Assembly: GCA_016709765.1 (NCBI GenBank)
Contig: JADJMD010000013.1
Coordinates: 806,001-870,000, forward strand
Direction of reading: 5' to 3'
Source: Ignavibacteriales bacterium
Lineage (GTDB): Bacteria > Bacteroidota > Ignavibacteria > Ignavibacteriales > Ignavibacteriaceae
Length of the DNA stretch: 64,000 nucleotides
Both the position numbers and the translations under genes were made by a program. Below the pieces are notes generated by a model that saw only the letters and a program-made list of their open reading frames with translations, was not told the DNA's origin and did no database searches. Numbering within the stretch: position 1 is the stretch's first letter; each line of letters begins with the position of its first letter. Below, in pieces: positions 51,218 to 60,400 of this stretch.

Positions 51218-52984
51218 ATGCAATTTAATAGAAGAACACATACTTGTGGCGAACTGCGCGAAAAAAACATTAATGAAAAAGTAGTGCTTAACGGCTGGGT
51301 TGATAGAAGACGTGATTTAGGAGGAGTAATATTTATTGAAATCCGTGATAGACATGGAATCACTCAAGTTGTTTTTGAACCAACGTTTAATGAGCAAGCA
51401 CATCATGCAGCAAAGGATTTAAGAAGCGAATTTGTTATCTCAATTGAGGGAGTTGTTAGAAAACGTCCTGCAGATACAGATAATCCAGAACTTCCAACCG
51501 GACATATTGATGTAATGGTAAATAAATTGATTGTTTTAAACGAAGCAGAAACGCCGCCATTTGCAATTAAAGATGATATTGAAACTCACGAAGATCTAAG
51601 ATTAAAATATAGATATCTTGATTTGCGAAGGCCAAAGTTACAGAAAAGCCTTATTTTAAGGCATAAAATGGCTCAAATAACTCGCAAGTATTTTGATGAA
51701 AATGGTTTTGTTGAAGTTGAAACTCCTGTGTTAATGAAAAGCACCCCTGAAGGTGCAAGAGATTTTCTTGTTCCAAGCAGAATGCACAAAGGGAAGTTTT
51801 ATGCACTCCCACAATCACCGCAAACTTACAAGCAATTGCTTATGGTATCGGGAATGGATAGATATTTTCAGATTGTAAAGTGTTTTAGAGATGAAGATTT
51901 GCGTGCCGATAGACAACTTGAATTTACTCAGATAGATGTTGAAATGTCTTTTATAGATCAGGAAGATATTTTTACGATTGTTGAAGGATTGATGAAACAA
52001 TTCTTTAAAGAAGTTTGGGATCGTGAATTACATACGCCCCTACCCAGGTTTTCTTTTGATGAAGCGATGGAAAAATATGGCAGTGATAAGCCCGATGTTC
52101 GATTTCCACTTGAAATGAAAACGCTAAATAATATCTTTACTAACACGGAATTTAAAGTATTTAAAGATGCAATTGATAACAAAGGGATTGTAACCGGTTT
52201 GTTAGCACCAGGCTGTGGAGATTATACCCGGAATCAGCTTGATGTACTTACAGATTTTGTAAAAGGACACGGGGCAAAAGGACTGATTTGGATTCGAGTA
52301 AAAGAGGATGAACTAGAATCTCCGACAATGAAATTTTTTACCGATGAAGAGAAGAAAAATCTTACAGAATCTTTAAATGCAAAAGCAGGAGATTTGATTT
52401 TTATTTTATCCGGATCAAAACTGAAAACGCTTAACACTATGGGCACACTTAGATTAGAAATGGCGAAGCGTTTAGACCTTATAAAAGAAGATTCAGAGCC
52501 AAAATTAATATGGGTTACTGACTTCCCTTTATTTGAGTGGGATGAAGAAACCGGTAGATTTTACGCAATGCATCACCCTTTTACTTCTCCAAAAGTAGAA
52601 GATATACCATTAATGTCATCAGATCCAGGTAAGGTTAAAGCTCGTGCATACGATTTAGTTCTAAACGGAAACGAAATCGCTGGTGGAAGTATTAGAATTC
52701 ATAATTCAGAATTACAGGCAAAAATGTTCAAATCACTTGGTATTTCTGATGAAGAAGCACAGTACAAATTTGGATTTTTGATGAATGCATTCAAATTTGG
52801 CGCTCCTCCGCACGGAGGGATTGCCTTTGGATTCGATCGAATGGCAATGATATTCGCAGGGGAACATTCAATTCGTGATGTTATTGCCTTCCCCAAAACA
52901 GCAAGTGCCGTGTCTCTAATGGATGATTCGCCATCGTTAGTTGATGAGAGTCAGTTGAAAGAGTTACATATTAAGGTTAGATAG
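51218..52984 (+). CDS. aspS: Aspartyl-tRNA synthetase (bacterial type)
   Basis: This 588-residue AspS has an N-terminal OB-fold anticodon-binding domain (RTHTCGELREKNINEKVVLNGWVDRRRDLGG in parts). The class II core has DLRRPKLQKSLILRHK, EVETPVLMKSTPEGARDFLVPSR (in parts), LPQSPQTYKQLLMVSG and RCFRDEDLRADRQLEFTQID-like (here VKCFRDEDLRADRQ). A GAD insertion domain follows (about 300-415). Motif 3 is GFDRMAMIFAGEHSIRDVIAFPK. AGGAG lies 11-12 nt upstream of the ATG. Whether it is discriminating or also charges tRNA-Asn cannot be decided without the gatCAB context. Confidence 0.97.
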   Translation: MQFNRRTHTCGELREKNINEKVVLNGWVDRRRDLGGVIFIEIRDRHGITQVVFEPTFNEQAHHAAKDLRSEFVISIEGVVRKRPADTDNPELPTGHIDVMVNKLIVLNEAETPPFAIKDDIETHEDLRLKYRYLDLRRPKLQKSLILRHKMAQITRKYFDENGFVEVETPVLMKSTPEGARDFLVPSRMHKGKFYALPQSPQTYKQLLMVSGMDRYFQIVKCFRDEDLRADRQLEFTQIDVEMSFIDQEDIFTIVEGLMKQFFKEVWDRELHTPLPRFSFDEAMEKYGSDKPDVRFPLEMKTLNNIFTNTEFKVFKDAIDNKGIVTGLLAPGCGDYTRNQLDVLTDFVKGHGAKGLIWIRVKEDELESPTMKFFTDEEKKNLTESLNAKAGDLIFILSGSKLKTLNTMGTLRLEMAKRLDLIKEDSEPKLIWVTDFPLFEWDEETGRFYAMHHPFTSPKVEDIPLMSSDPGKVKARAYDLVLNGNEIAGGSIRIHNSELQAKMFKSLGISDEEAQYKFGFLMNAFKFGAPPHGGIAFGFDRMAMIFAGEHSIRDVIAFPKTASAVSLMDDSPSLVDESQLKELHIKVR

Positions 52985-53366
52985 CCTACTATTTATAAGG
53001 GCTGAACTTCAAATCAGCCCATTCCAAAATTTTGCATATCAAAATATCGTAATATTTACCGATACAATTTACAGTGTGGTAATAATTACCCGTCAAGTTT
53101 GGACCTATTTTTTGCACCCTGTAAAATCAACATTTGTTTGGCATAGTATTTTATGCATATAAGAGCGCAAGCACTATAAAATATGTTCTTTTGATATTTT
53201 GGCAAGCATATTTGGATTCGTAAGGAAATATTACAGATATAGCAAAAGTTACGTGTATTTTTTACCTATTATAATATTTTGCTATAAGTAATTAAGATAA
53301 CTCGTTAGAATAAAGATATTTAAGTGCGGCATAAAAAATGATTTTAAATAATTTTAAGGATTTACA
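52985..53366 (+). other. Intergenic region between aspS and the pilin-like genes
   Basis: These 382 bases hold no gene I can support. A 7-bp hairpin GGGCTGA/TCAGCCC at 52999-53020, without a clean T-run, may end the aspS transcript. The rest is an AT-rich upstream region of the pilin-like genes, with two TTGGCA sequences (53138, 53199) that lack a correctly spaced sigma-54 -12 box. The first pilin-like gene starts with AAGGATTTACA before the ATG. Confidence 0.5.
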
Positions 53367-53747
53367 ATGGGTCAACAACAACTACTTTTAATAGTATTGG
53401 GCGTTATCATTGTCGGTATTGCTGTTTTGGTTGGTATTCTACTCTTTCAACATAATGCAGTTGAAGAAAAGAGAGATTTAGTCATTAATGAAAGCCTACA
53501 TATTGCACAATTAGCTCAGCAATATTATTTAAAGCCTTCCTCACTTGCAGGAGGTAATAACACTTTTACCGGGTGGGATATTCCTATACAATTTACCACC
53601 GGAGCAAATGGAAGTTATACCGCTTCTGTTACTCCAACATTGGTTGAAATTACTGGCACGGGAAATGAGATTGTTTCAGGAAGTGACTTAATACAGGTAA
53701 AAACATTTGTTACCAGAGATTCAATTAACACTGTTATTATTCATTGA
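53367..53747 (+). CDS. Pilin-like small membrane protein, paralog 1
   Basis: This 126-residue protein begins MGQQQLLLIVLGVIIVGIAV, a hydrophobic helix with only MG before it. A polar alpha segment (NESLHIAQLAQQYYLKPSSL) and a beta-rich C-terminal domain with many Thr and Gly follow. This is the general shape of type IV pilins and pseudopilins: an N-terminal helix and a C-terminal beta domain. However, a typical charged leader, a Phe at +1 and Glu at +5 are missing. It lies directly upstream of a second paralog and a pilC-pilB-pilT cluster, so I infer a filament subunit. The processing route is unclear. Confidence 0.72.
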   Translation: MGQQQLLLIVLGVIIVGIAVLVGILLFQHNAVEEKRDLVINESLHIAQLAQQYYLKPSSLAGGNNTFTGWDIPIQFTTGANGSYTASVTPTLVEITGTGNEIVSGSDLIQVKTFVTRDSINTVIIH

Positions 53748-53803
53748 TTTAGTAGTGACTAAACTTAATTAACTTATACTCATTAAATTAAAGGAGATCC
53801 ACA

Positions 53804-54199
53804 ATGGGTCAACAACAACTTCTCTTAATCGTTCTTGGCGTTATCATAGTAGGTATCGCTGTAGTAGTTGGTATTAACTTATTCAACGCAAATGCTGAGG
53901 AATCAGCAAAAGATACAATTGTGTCTGAAGGTACAAACCTTGGTGCACTTGCTCAACAATTCTTTAAAAAACCAATAGCTTTAGGTGGTGGTGGAAATAC
54001 TTTTACATCAGGCGGTCCTAGTGGCAATGGTTTTGAAATTCCTGCAACATTAGTAACTACTCCTACCGCTGGATGGGTAGCGTCACTTACTGACACAACT
54101 TGTACATTAACCGGAACCCCGTTGGCAAATATGGGATATACCTGGCATGTTGAGACAGAAGCTACACCAACACAGATTTCTTCTACAGTGGTTCCATAG
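53804..54199 (+). CDS. Pilin-like small membrane protein, paralog 2
   Basis: This 131-residue protein shares with its upstream neighbour a nearly identical N-terminus (MGQQQLLLIVLGVIIVGIAV) and the AQQFFKKPIALGGGGNTFT region. The C-terminal domain then diverges. In the first 24 codons nine codons differ silently and one changes Leu to Val, so the helix is under strong protein-level constraint. A very good ribosome binding site (AAAGGAGATCCACA) and a terminator directly downstream suggest it is the highly expressed major subunit. It contains one cysteine in the C-terminal domain. Confidence 0.75.
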   Translation: MGQQQLLLIVLGVIIVGIAVVVGINLFNANAEESAKDTIVSEGTNLGALAQQFFKKPIALGGGGNTFTSGGPSGNGFEIPATLVTTPTAGWVASLTDTTCTLTGTPLANMGYTWHVETEATPTQISSTVVP

Positions 54200-54239
54200 T
54201 ATAAAAATTGTGTTGATAAAATAGTCTAAAAGACAATTA

Positions 54240-54269
54240 GGGCTGAGATTTTATAATCCCAGCCCTTTT
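54240..54269 (+). terminator. Intrinsic terminator between pilin-like genes and pilC
   Basis: An 11-bp stem with one mismatch (GGGCTGAGATT/AATCCCAGCCC, 4-nt loop) is followed by TTTTC. It would let the subunits be made in excess over the assembly machinery downstream. Confidence 0.8.
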
Positions 54270-54313
54270 CATATATTTAAAAGTACACTAAAAATTAAAT
54301 TTGTGGTTTAAAT

Positions 54314-55690
54314 ATGGTAGAGTATAAATTCACAGCTCAGAAACTTAATGGTCAAGCCATTTCTGGAACTTTAACTGCAGAGACTACTTCGGATGGTAAG
54401 AAAAAAATTCAACGTCTTGCAGAAAAAAATCAATTGAAATTAATAACAGTTGAAAAAAAATCCACCTTTCTATATAAAGCCCAAAAAGGTACTGACAAAC
54501 CTATACGTGGTGAACAAAAAGCTTTTAATAAAAAAGAAGTTGAAGATGCTTTAGCCAGACTTGGATATAAAGTTGTATCTCTAAATAAAAAATTATTAGA
54601 CTTCCAGGCAAAGCCCCCCGTCGGAGAAATAGTTACATTTGTTAAAATCAGTTCTGAATTACTCGATCAAAAATTAGCTTACGGTGAAATTCTTACTCTC
54701 TTAATAAATGACACAGAAAATCTTACTCTAAAAAATACCCTTAAAGAAATTAACAACGAGTTAAAAAAGGGAGCAGATAGTCAGGCAACTTTTTTAAAGT
54801 ATCAGGATATTTTTGGAAAGTTTACTGCTTATATGCTTGGTCTAGCATCCAAAAGCGGTAATATGGCTGAGATATATAGAGCAACAGCAAAGTTTTTAGA
54901 GAGAAATCAAGAATTTAAAAAAAATATGCGTAGTGCTCTTATCACCCCAATGGTAACAGTGTTTGTTCTTTTTCTTGCCGTTCTATTTTATGTCGGATAT
55001 ATTTTTCCCGAAACGGCAAAATTATTTGTCCGCTTTGGGGTGGAACTACCTCCAATGACAGCATTTACTTTAAAAGTAAGTGACTTTTTAATGGAGAACC
55101 CATACCTGGTTGCTGCGTTTTGTATTATTCCTCCTTTAGCTCTTTGGCAGTATTCAAGAACCACTAAAGGCAAGTATGTTATAGACCAGTATATATTGAA
55201 GATGCCGGTAATTGGTTCACTGATTCACAAAACCTTGATAGAAGTTTTCTGTCGAGTGTTTTACACTCTATACAGTGGTTCGGCTGAAAGTATCGAACCT
55301 ATTAGAATCGCAGCAGAAGCGGCTGGAAATACTTACTTTGAAGACAAAGTTAAAAATGTTGCAATACCATTGATGGTAAAAAAGGGTGTTGGTGTTACAG
55401 ATGCTTTTGAAGCTTGTGGAGTTTTTACTGAAACAGCTCTTTCCAGATTCCATTCTGGCGAGGAAACTGGAACAATTAAAAATACAGCTTTACAATTAGC
55501 TAATTATTATGAAACTGAAACTGTTTACAAATTAAAAAACCTTATTGAGCTTATACAAGTTGCCATTGCAATGTTTATTATGGTTGTAATGATTTTATTA
55601 ACTTTGGTATCAGCAGAAACAGCTACTGTGCGTCCCAAGACTCCTGGTACAGCAGTAATAACAAAAACTATTGATGGAAATATTTCATGA
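54314..55690 (+). CDS. pilC: Type IV pilus / type II secretion inner-membrane platform protein (PilC/GspF)
   Basis: This 458-residue protein has an N-terminal cytoplasmic part with two short related alpha-beta units (residues about 1-48, YKFTAQKLNGQAISGTLTAE, and 70-95). Two T2SSF domains follow. The first (about 108-210) is followed by two membrane helices (about 213-235 and 262-282). The second (about 310-420, FCRVFYTLYSGSAESIEPIR, FHSGEETGTI) is followed by a third helix (about 418-440). PilC is the inner-membrane hub that couples the ATPases to subunit insertion. Its stop overlaps the pilB start by 4 nt. Confidence 0.92.
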   Translation: MVEYKFTAQKLNGQAISGTLTAETTSDGKKKIQRLAEKNQLKLITVEKKSTFLYKAQKGTDKPIRGEQKAFNKKEVEDALARLGYKVVSLNKKLLDFQAKPPVGEIVTFVKISSELLDQKLAYGEILTLLINDTENLTLKNTLKEINNELKKGADSQATFLKYQDIFGKFTAYMLGLASKSGNMAEIYRATAKFLERNQEFKKNMRSALITPMVTVFVLFLAVLFYVGYIFPETAKLFVRFGVELPPMTAFTLKVSDFLMENPYLVAAFCIIPPLALWQYSRTTKGKYVIDQYILKMPVIGSLIHKTLIEVFCRVFYTLYSGSAESIEPIRIAAEAAGNTYFEDKVKNVAIPLMVKKGVGVTDAFEACGVFTETALSRFHSGEETGTIKNTALQLANYYETETVYKLKNLIELIQVAIAMFIMVVMILLTLVSAETATVRPKTPGTAVITKTIDGNIS

Positions 55691-57477
55691 TCGATACTAA
55701 TCTCGAGATGACAGATAAAATTGGTTATCTTCTTTTTAAAAAGGGAATAATTGATGGACAGATGCTCGAGAAAGCACTTGCTGCAAAAACAAATGATAAA
55801 AGTAAAATCAAAAGAAATCTTGCACAAATTTTAGTACAGGATTTTAAGTTTGATCATGATGTGATTTTCCGTGAAGTAGCTATACTTTATGCTTTTCGAG
55901 AATTAGAAACCCGCCCTGAAGAAGTACCTGAAAGCAGACTTGAATCGATAAAAGGTATGATTACCGGCAATGGGGAGGCTATTAAACAACAAATTCTTGA
56001 ACATAAAATTATCCCTTTTATGTTTGATGAGCGTAATAAAGACAAACTAATTATCGCTGCCATCGATCCCACTGACAGAAACATCCCTAAAATTGCTTTC
56101 GGTTTAAATGCAAAAAAATATGAAGTCATCTTCATAAAAAAACAAGACTACGAAAAACTCATTAACATTATTCTTCCGCCTGAAAATGAATTTCTTAAAG
56201 CGATGGAAGAAAATATTCAGATGGATACCGATGAGCGAGAAGATTCTTCACTTGATGAACAGGAACTTGATGCAGAGATTAATAAAAGTGCATTAATAAA
56301 TCTTGTTGAGGGGGCTTTAGTTGAGGGTGTAAGAAAAGGTGCAAGTGATATACACTTTATCCCCCGTTCAGGAAATAAAACACATGTAATGTTCCGTATC
56401 GATGGAAACTTACAAACATGGTATATTCAGGAGGGCACACTTCCGGAAGCAGTAGTTGCAGTTGTTAAAGATCGTGCAAGGGGAATGGATAGATTTGAAA
56501 GGGAAATGGCGCAGGATGGTTTTATCCAAAGAGAAATTGATAATATAGTTATTAGATTTAGAGTTTCAATTCTACCAATGGTAGGCACAGAACTTAAAAA
56601 TAAATTTGAAACTGTTGTAATCAGAATTCTGGATGATAGAAAAGTTGTCAGGGATCTTGATAAGCTTGGACTCGCAGGCACTGCGAGGAAGTCTTTTGAG
56701 AAAGCTATTAACCAGCCGCAGGGAATGGTTATCTTAACAGGGCCGACGGGTAGTGGAAAAAGCACAACACTTGTAGCCGCACTTTACCAGGTAATATCAC
56801 CTGAGGTAAATGTACTAACTGTTGAAGATCCTGTTGAGTATGTTATTGAAGGTGCAAGGCAGCTAAAGATTGGTTATAAAATGAATTTTGAACAGGCTAT
56901 TCGATCAATACTAAGGCATGATCCGGATATTGTTCTTGTAGGTGAGATGAGAGATAAAGAGACAGCCGAGATTGCAATAAAACTTGCTAACACCGGTCAC
57001 TTAACATTTTCTACTCTTCACACCAACGATGCACCAAGTGCTGTTTCAAGATTGTTTAAGATGGGAATCGAACCATTTCTTATTGCTTATGCTATTAATC
57101 TTATCGTGGCTCAGAGGTTGGTTAGAAGACTGTGCCCCAAGTGTAAAAAGAAAGTGATAAATTTTGATGAGGGGTTGATGGCTGCAGCAGAATTAAACAT
57201 TGCAGAATGGCGAAATTACACGATCTATGAGACTGTGGGATGTGACGAATGCAACGGAACTGGATATAAAGGAAGACTTGCAATTCATGAAGCACTTTAT
57301 TTTACAAAGGAAATTAGACAGCTTATTGTAAAAGCCGGTGAAGATGTTGATGAAGAGAGTTTAAGATTACAAGCACGTAAAGATGGATCATTAACACTGA
57401 GGGAAGCTGGATTGGAAAAAGTGAAGATGGGTCTTACTTCTATTGAAGAAGTACTTGCAAGCACCAGCGAAGCGTAA
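55687..57477 (+). CDS. pilB: Type IV pilus assembly ATPase (PilB/GspE)
   Basis: This 596-residue protein has an N-terminal MshEN-like domain (about 10-160). An acidic linker leads to the hexameric ATPase: ASDIHFIPRSG, Walker A GPTGSGKST (352-360), the Asp box TVEDPVEYVIEGARQL, Walker B-like DPDIVLVGEMRDKETAE and the His box HLTFSTLHTNDAPSAVSRL. The tetracysteine zinc site is in CPKCKKK...CDECNGTGYKGR. It powers extension. The PilB type is indicated by the zinc site and full-length N-terminus. It is translationally coupled to pilC. Confidence 0.95.
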   Translation: MIDTNLEMTDKIGYLLFKKGIIDGQMLEKALAAKTNDKSKIKRNLAQILVQDFKFDHDVIFREVAILYAFRELETRPEEVPESRLESIKGMITGNGEAIKQQILEHKIIPFMFDERNKDKLIIAAIDPTDRNIPKIAFGLNAKKYEVIFIKKQDYEKLINIILPPENEFLKAMEENIQMDTDEREDSSLDEQELDAEINKSALINLVEGALVEGVRKGASDIHFIPRSGNKTHVMFRIDGNLQTWYIQEGTLPEAVVAVVKDRARGMDRFEREMAQDGFIQREIDNIVIRFRVSILPMVGTELKNKFETVVIRILDDRKVVRDLDKLGLAGTARKSFEKAINQPQGMVILTGPTGSGKSTTLVAALYQVISPEVNVLTVEDPVEYVIEGARQLKIGYKMNFEQAIRSILRHDPDIVLVGEMRDKETAEIAIKLANTGHLTFSTLHTNDAPSAVSRLFKMGIEPFLIAYAINLIVAQRLVRRLCPKCKKKVINFDEGLMAAAELNIAEWRNYTIYETVGCDECNGTGYKGRLAIHEALYFTKEIRQLIVKAGEDVDEESLRLQARKDGSLTLREAGLEKVKMGLTSIEEVLASTSEA

Positions 57478-57622
57478 AATTTTTTACTAAAACGTAAATT
57501 TTACTTAACATTTATATCAAAATGGTATAAATCTTACTGTTTTAACTAAAAAACTATTTCTATCAGCTTGGTATAGTTTTATCTAACATATCGCGGCACA
57601 TAATAAATTTAAAAGGTTTAAA

Positions 57623-58849
57623 TTGAACATTGCAGAAGAGAAAAAAATATTAGAGGGTTTTTGCAAAACAATTCCAGCTTCAATCTTTGGCCCTGATAGA
57701 GTACATTATATTCTTGAAAATATTGACAAGCTAAAAGAAAACGAAAGGCTTTTACTAAGAAAGTTTTACAACAAGCTGCTTACTAATATGATTGAGAAAG
57801 AAGCTTCTGATATTGAAATTGGTGGTCATGGTAACGTTGGTTATATTTGGATGAGAATTTATGGAAACAAAGAGCGAGTAAAAGAAATTGCACAATTTAC
57901 TAGCGATGAATCTGCAGCAATTATTGTAAATCTTCTTAACGTAAGTCAAAGAGAGCAGCTTGCAAAGAAAAGAAACCTCGATTTTAGTTATACGTTCTTT
58001 TATGAACGAAGAAATACAAATGTCAGATTCCGATCGGACACGTACTTTGATCTTGATACTCTCTCAATGAATATGAGATCGATAAACCAAACAATTAGGC
58101 CATTATCTTCTCTTGATTTTCATCCTAATATAGTTAGAGCCTTGAGTCATGGTTACATTAAGTTTGGATTATCACTTATTACAGGAATTACAGGTTCTGG
58201 TAAATCTACTACACTAGATTCAATTATAGATCATCATAATAAAATTGATCCTTGTCATGTTATTATTATAGCGGCTCCGATTGAGTATGTTCATACTTCA
58301 AATATCTCATTAGTAAAACATCGCGAAGTAGGACGAGATGTTCTTTCTTTTAAAGAAGGAATTGTTCAATCATTGCGTCAGGATCCTGATATTATTGTTG
58401 TGGGTGAAATGAGAGATCCAGATACGATTATGGCAGCATTAGAGGTCACAGATACAGGGCATAAAGTTTTTTCAACTCTTCACACATCATCAGCAGTAGA
58501 ATCTATAGATAGAATAATAGCTGAGTGCGATCCTGCGGAACAGGAAAGAGTTAGAAACAGACTTGCAGATGTTTTAATTTCTATAGTATCACAAAAACTT
58601 GTTCCAAGTCTTGATGGAAAACGTGTTCTTGCTAAAGAGGTTTTACTTGTGACGCCAAGTGTAAAGGCTGCAATTAAAAACAACAATACCAGCGAGATTT
58701 ACATGATGATAAATCAAGGCGGCGCACAAGGGATGTTAACTATGGAGCAAGACCTAAAACGTTTGTATCTTGCAAAGAAAATTTCACTAGAAACGGCAAT
58801 TACTTATGCCAACAATAAAACAAGAATTCAGCAAATACTGGCGGCCTAA
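57623..58849 (+). CDS. pilT: Retraction-type secretion ATPase (PilT family)
   Basis: This 408-residue ATPase starts with TTG, preceded by AAAAGG six bases upstream; no ATG is suitably placed. It has ASDIEIGGHGN, Walker A GITGSGKST (188-196), the segment DPDIIVVGEMRDPDTIMAALE, HKVFSTLHTSSAVESIDRI and no tetracysteine zinc site, which fits PilT/PilU rather than PilB. The N-terminal 60 residues are helical and longer than in usual PilT. It would drive filament retraction or twitching. It lies 145 nt after pilB and 3 nt before the pilM-pilN fusion gene. Confidence 0.9.
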   Translation: MNIAEEKKILEGFCKTIPASIFGPDRVHYILENIDKLKENERLLLRKFYNKLLTNMIEKEASDIEIGGHGNVGYIWMRIYGNKERVKEIAQFTSDESAAIIVNLLNVSQREQLAKKRNLDFSYTFFYERRNTNVRFRSDTYFDLDTLSMNMRSINQTIRPLSSLDFHPNIVRALSHGYIKFGLSLITGITGSGKSTTLDSIIDHHNKIDPCHVIIIAAPIEYVHTSNISLVKHREVGRDVLSFKEGIVQSLRQDPDIIVVGEMRDPDTIMAALEVTDTGHKVFSTLHTSSAVESIDRIIAECDPAEQERVRNRLADVLISIVSQKLVPSLDGKRVLAKEVLLVTPSVKAAIKNNNTSEIYMMINQGGAQGMLTMEQDLKRLYLAKKISLETAITYANNKTRIQQILAA

Positions 58850-58852
58850 ATT

Positions 58853-60400
58853 ATGAAAACAATAGCCTGCATATATTGCGAAGGCAACGATACCAAACTA
58901 GCTGTCGTTAGCCAAGAAAAAAATGGCAACAGATTAAAAGTGATTAGTACTGCATCCGTGGATGTGGTTTCATCAAAATCTAATTTGCAGCCAACAGCAG
59001 GGTTCAATCTGGAAGGCGAGGGACTTCAGTTAGATGGGATTGAAGCCAAAGAGAACTCACTAACCGAAAATATTGATGCACCTAGCATCACCTCAATTGG
59101 TGCGGCATTAAAAGGAGTAAATCTTAACAAACTTGAGTTTATTCCTGCCCTAACCGAACCCGCAATTTATTATCACTCTTATGATGGAAAGAAAGACTTA
59201 AAGAGCGGTAAACTGCTCGATGAAATTCTTTCTGACATCCGGCAGTCGAAGGGTGTTAATGTAGAAAAAGAAAGCATGGATTTTATAGAGCTTTCTGATG
59301 GCTCTTTACTGTCTGCATTTATTGATGGACCCGTTGCCTGTGTTAATCTTACAGATAACTTGGCGGGACATTTTGGAAAGAAATTCTTTAAGGTCCCAAC
59401 CATTAAAAGTGCTGATATCGCATTAGCATATTATGTTGCAAAACGAAAGAAGTTCTTCCCAGATGACCAAAGTTTAATAGTTTACATCGGTAAGGAATAT
59501 AGTAAACTTATATTCTTGCAAGGTAGAAAACTAAAACATATCGGAACTACACTTGATATTGGAACAACTAACCTTCACACATACGATGTATATTTTTCCA
59601 AGATCTTACTCGAGATGGAAAACGGAGGAGTAACTTCTTTAGATAATATAATTGTCTGTGGTGAAGATGATTCTGAAAATTTAATTCTCTCTTTCTATGG
59701 AACATTTCCAGAAGCAAATGTAAGTAGATTAGAATTTGATGATGTTGATATTTCAGAAATAGATGATGAAACAAAAGCAAAGTTTTCATCATACAGCGTT
59801 CCGCTTGCAGTTGCAACAGAATACTTTGATGAGATTGCAAAAGAACACAAAGGTATCAATTTATTACCTAAGTATATTTCTGAAGAGCAAAAATTCTTCC
59901 AGTTCTCCTGGCATAGTTTTGCAGTTCTTCCTTTCTTGGCTATTGCAGCGTTCTTATTTACTCTTAAAATTATGCAAAACAATAAAGAGTTGTCCAGACT
60001 TGATCAAGAAATCTTACAAAAGAATCAAATTATCAGAGAGAATCAAGAAACCTTAAGTAAAATTGCAGAAATAGAAGGCAAGATTAGCAGTTTCGGTCAA
60101 ACACAAGCAATATTAGATTCTGCTGCTGCTGGTACAGGTGTTTGGAAAGCCGTACTTAAAGATGTTTCTGCCTTTTGTGGAAGTAAACAGAATATTTGGA
60201 TATCTAGCATAGTTAGGGATAATAGCAACACAATAAAAATTGAGGGATATTCTCTCTCAAAATATTCCCCAACAGATATGGCTTTTAGTTTACAAAATGC
60301 CACGCTTAAAAGCATGATGAATGAAGCACTTAGAGAAAAGAACGCCTATAAATATAATTTAACATTTGATATTACATCATATCAGAAAAAAAATGAATAA
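58853..60400 (+). CDS. PilM-PilN fusion, actin-like cytoplasmic domain joined to membrane-anchored PilN-like domain
   Basis: This 515-residue protein has a PilM-like actin-fold domain (about 1-340; SLIVYIGKEYSKLIFLQGRK, GTTLDIGTTNLHTYDVYF, NIIVCGEDDSENLILSF). One membrane helix follows (about 352-374, FAVLPFLAIAAFLFTLKIM), then a coiled coil (about 378-410) and a PilN-like periplasmic ferredoxin-fold domain (NIWISSIVRDNSNTIKIEGYS). In most type IV pilus systems PilM and PilN are separate and bind through the PilN N-terminus, so this looks like a fusion of interacting partners. The central PilM part holds an insertion rich in Ser/Glu near 60-80. It overlaps the pilO-like gene by 8 nt. Confidence 0.82.
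   Translation: MKTIACIYCEGNDTKLAVVSQEKNGNRLKVISTASVDVVSSKSNLQPTAGFNLEGEGLQLDGIEAKENSLTENIDAPSITSIGAALKGVNLNKLEFIPALTEPAIYYHSYDGKKDLKSGKLLDEILSDIRQSKGVNVEKESMDFIELSDGSLLSAFIDGPVACVNLTDNLAGHFGKKFFKVPTIKSADIALAYYVAKRKKFFPDDQSLIVYIGKEYSKLIFLQGRKLKHIGTTLDIGTTNLHTYDVYFSKILLEMENGGVTSLDNIIVCGEDDSENLILSFYGTFPEANVSRLEFDDVDISEIDDETKAKFSSYSVPLAVATEYFDEIAKEHKGINLLPKYISEEQKFFQFSWHSFAVLPFLAIAAFLFTLKIMQNNKELSRLDQEILQKNQIIRENQETLSKIAEIEGKISSFGQTQAILDSAAAGTGVWKAVLKDVSAFCGSKQNIWISSIVRDNSNTIKIEGYSLSKYSPTDMAFSLQNATLKSMMNEALREKNAYKYNLTFDITSYQKKNE

Noticed and set aside
53138..53215. Sigma-54 type promoter upstream of the pilin-like genes
   Set aside because: TTGGCA occurs twice, but neither copy has a GC element at the required 10-nt spacing after the GG.
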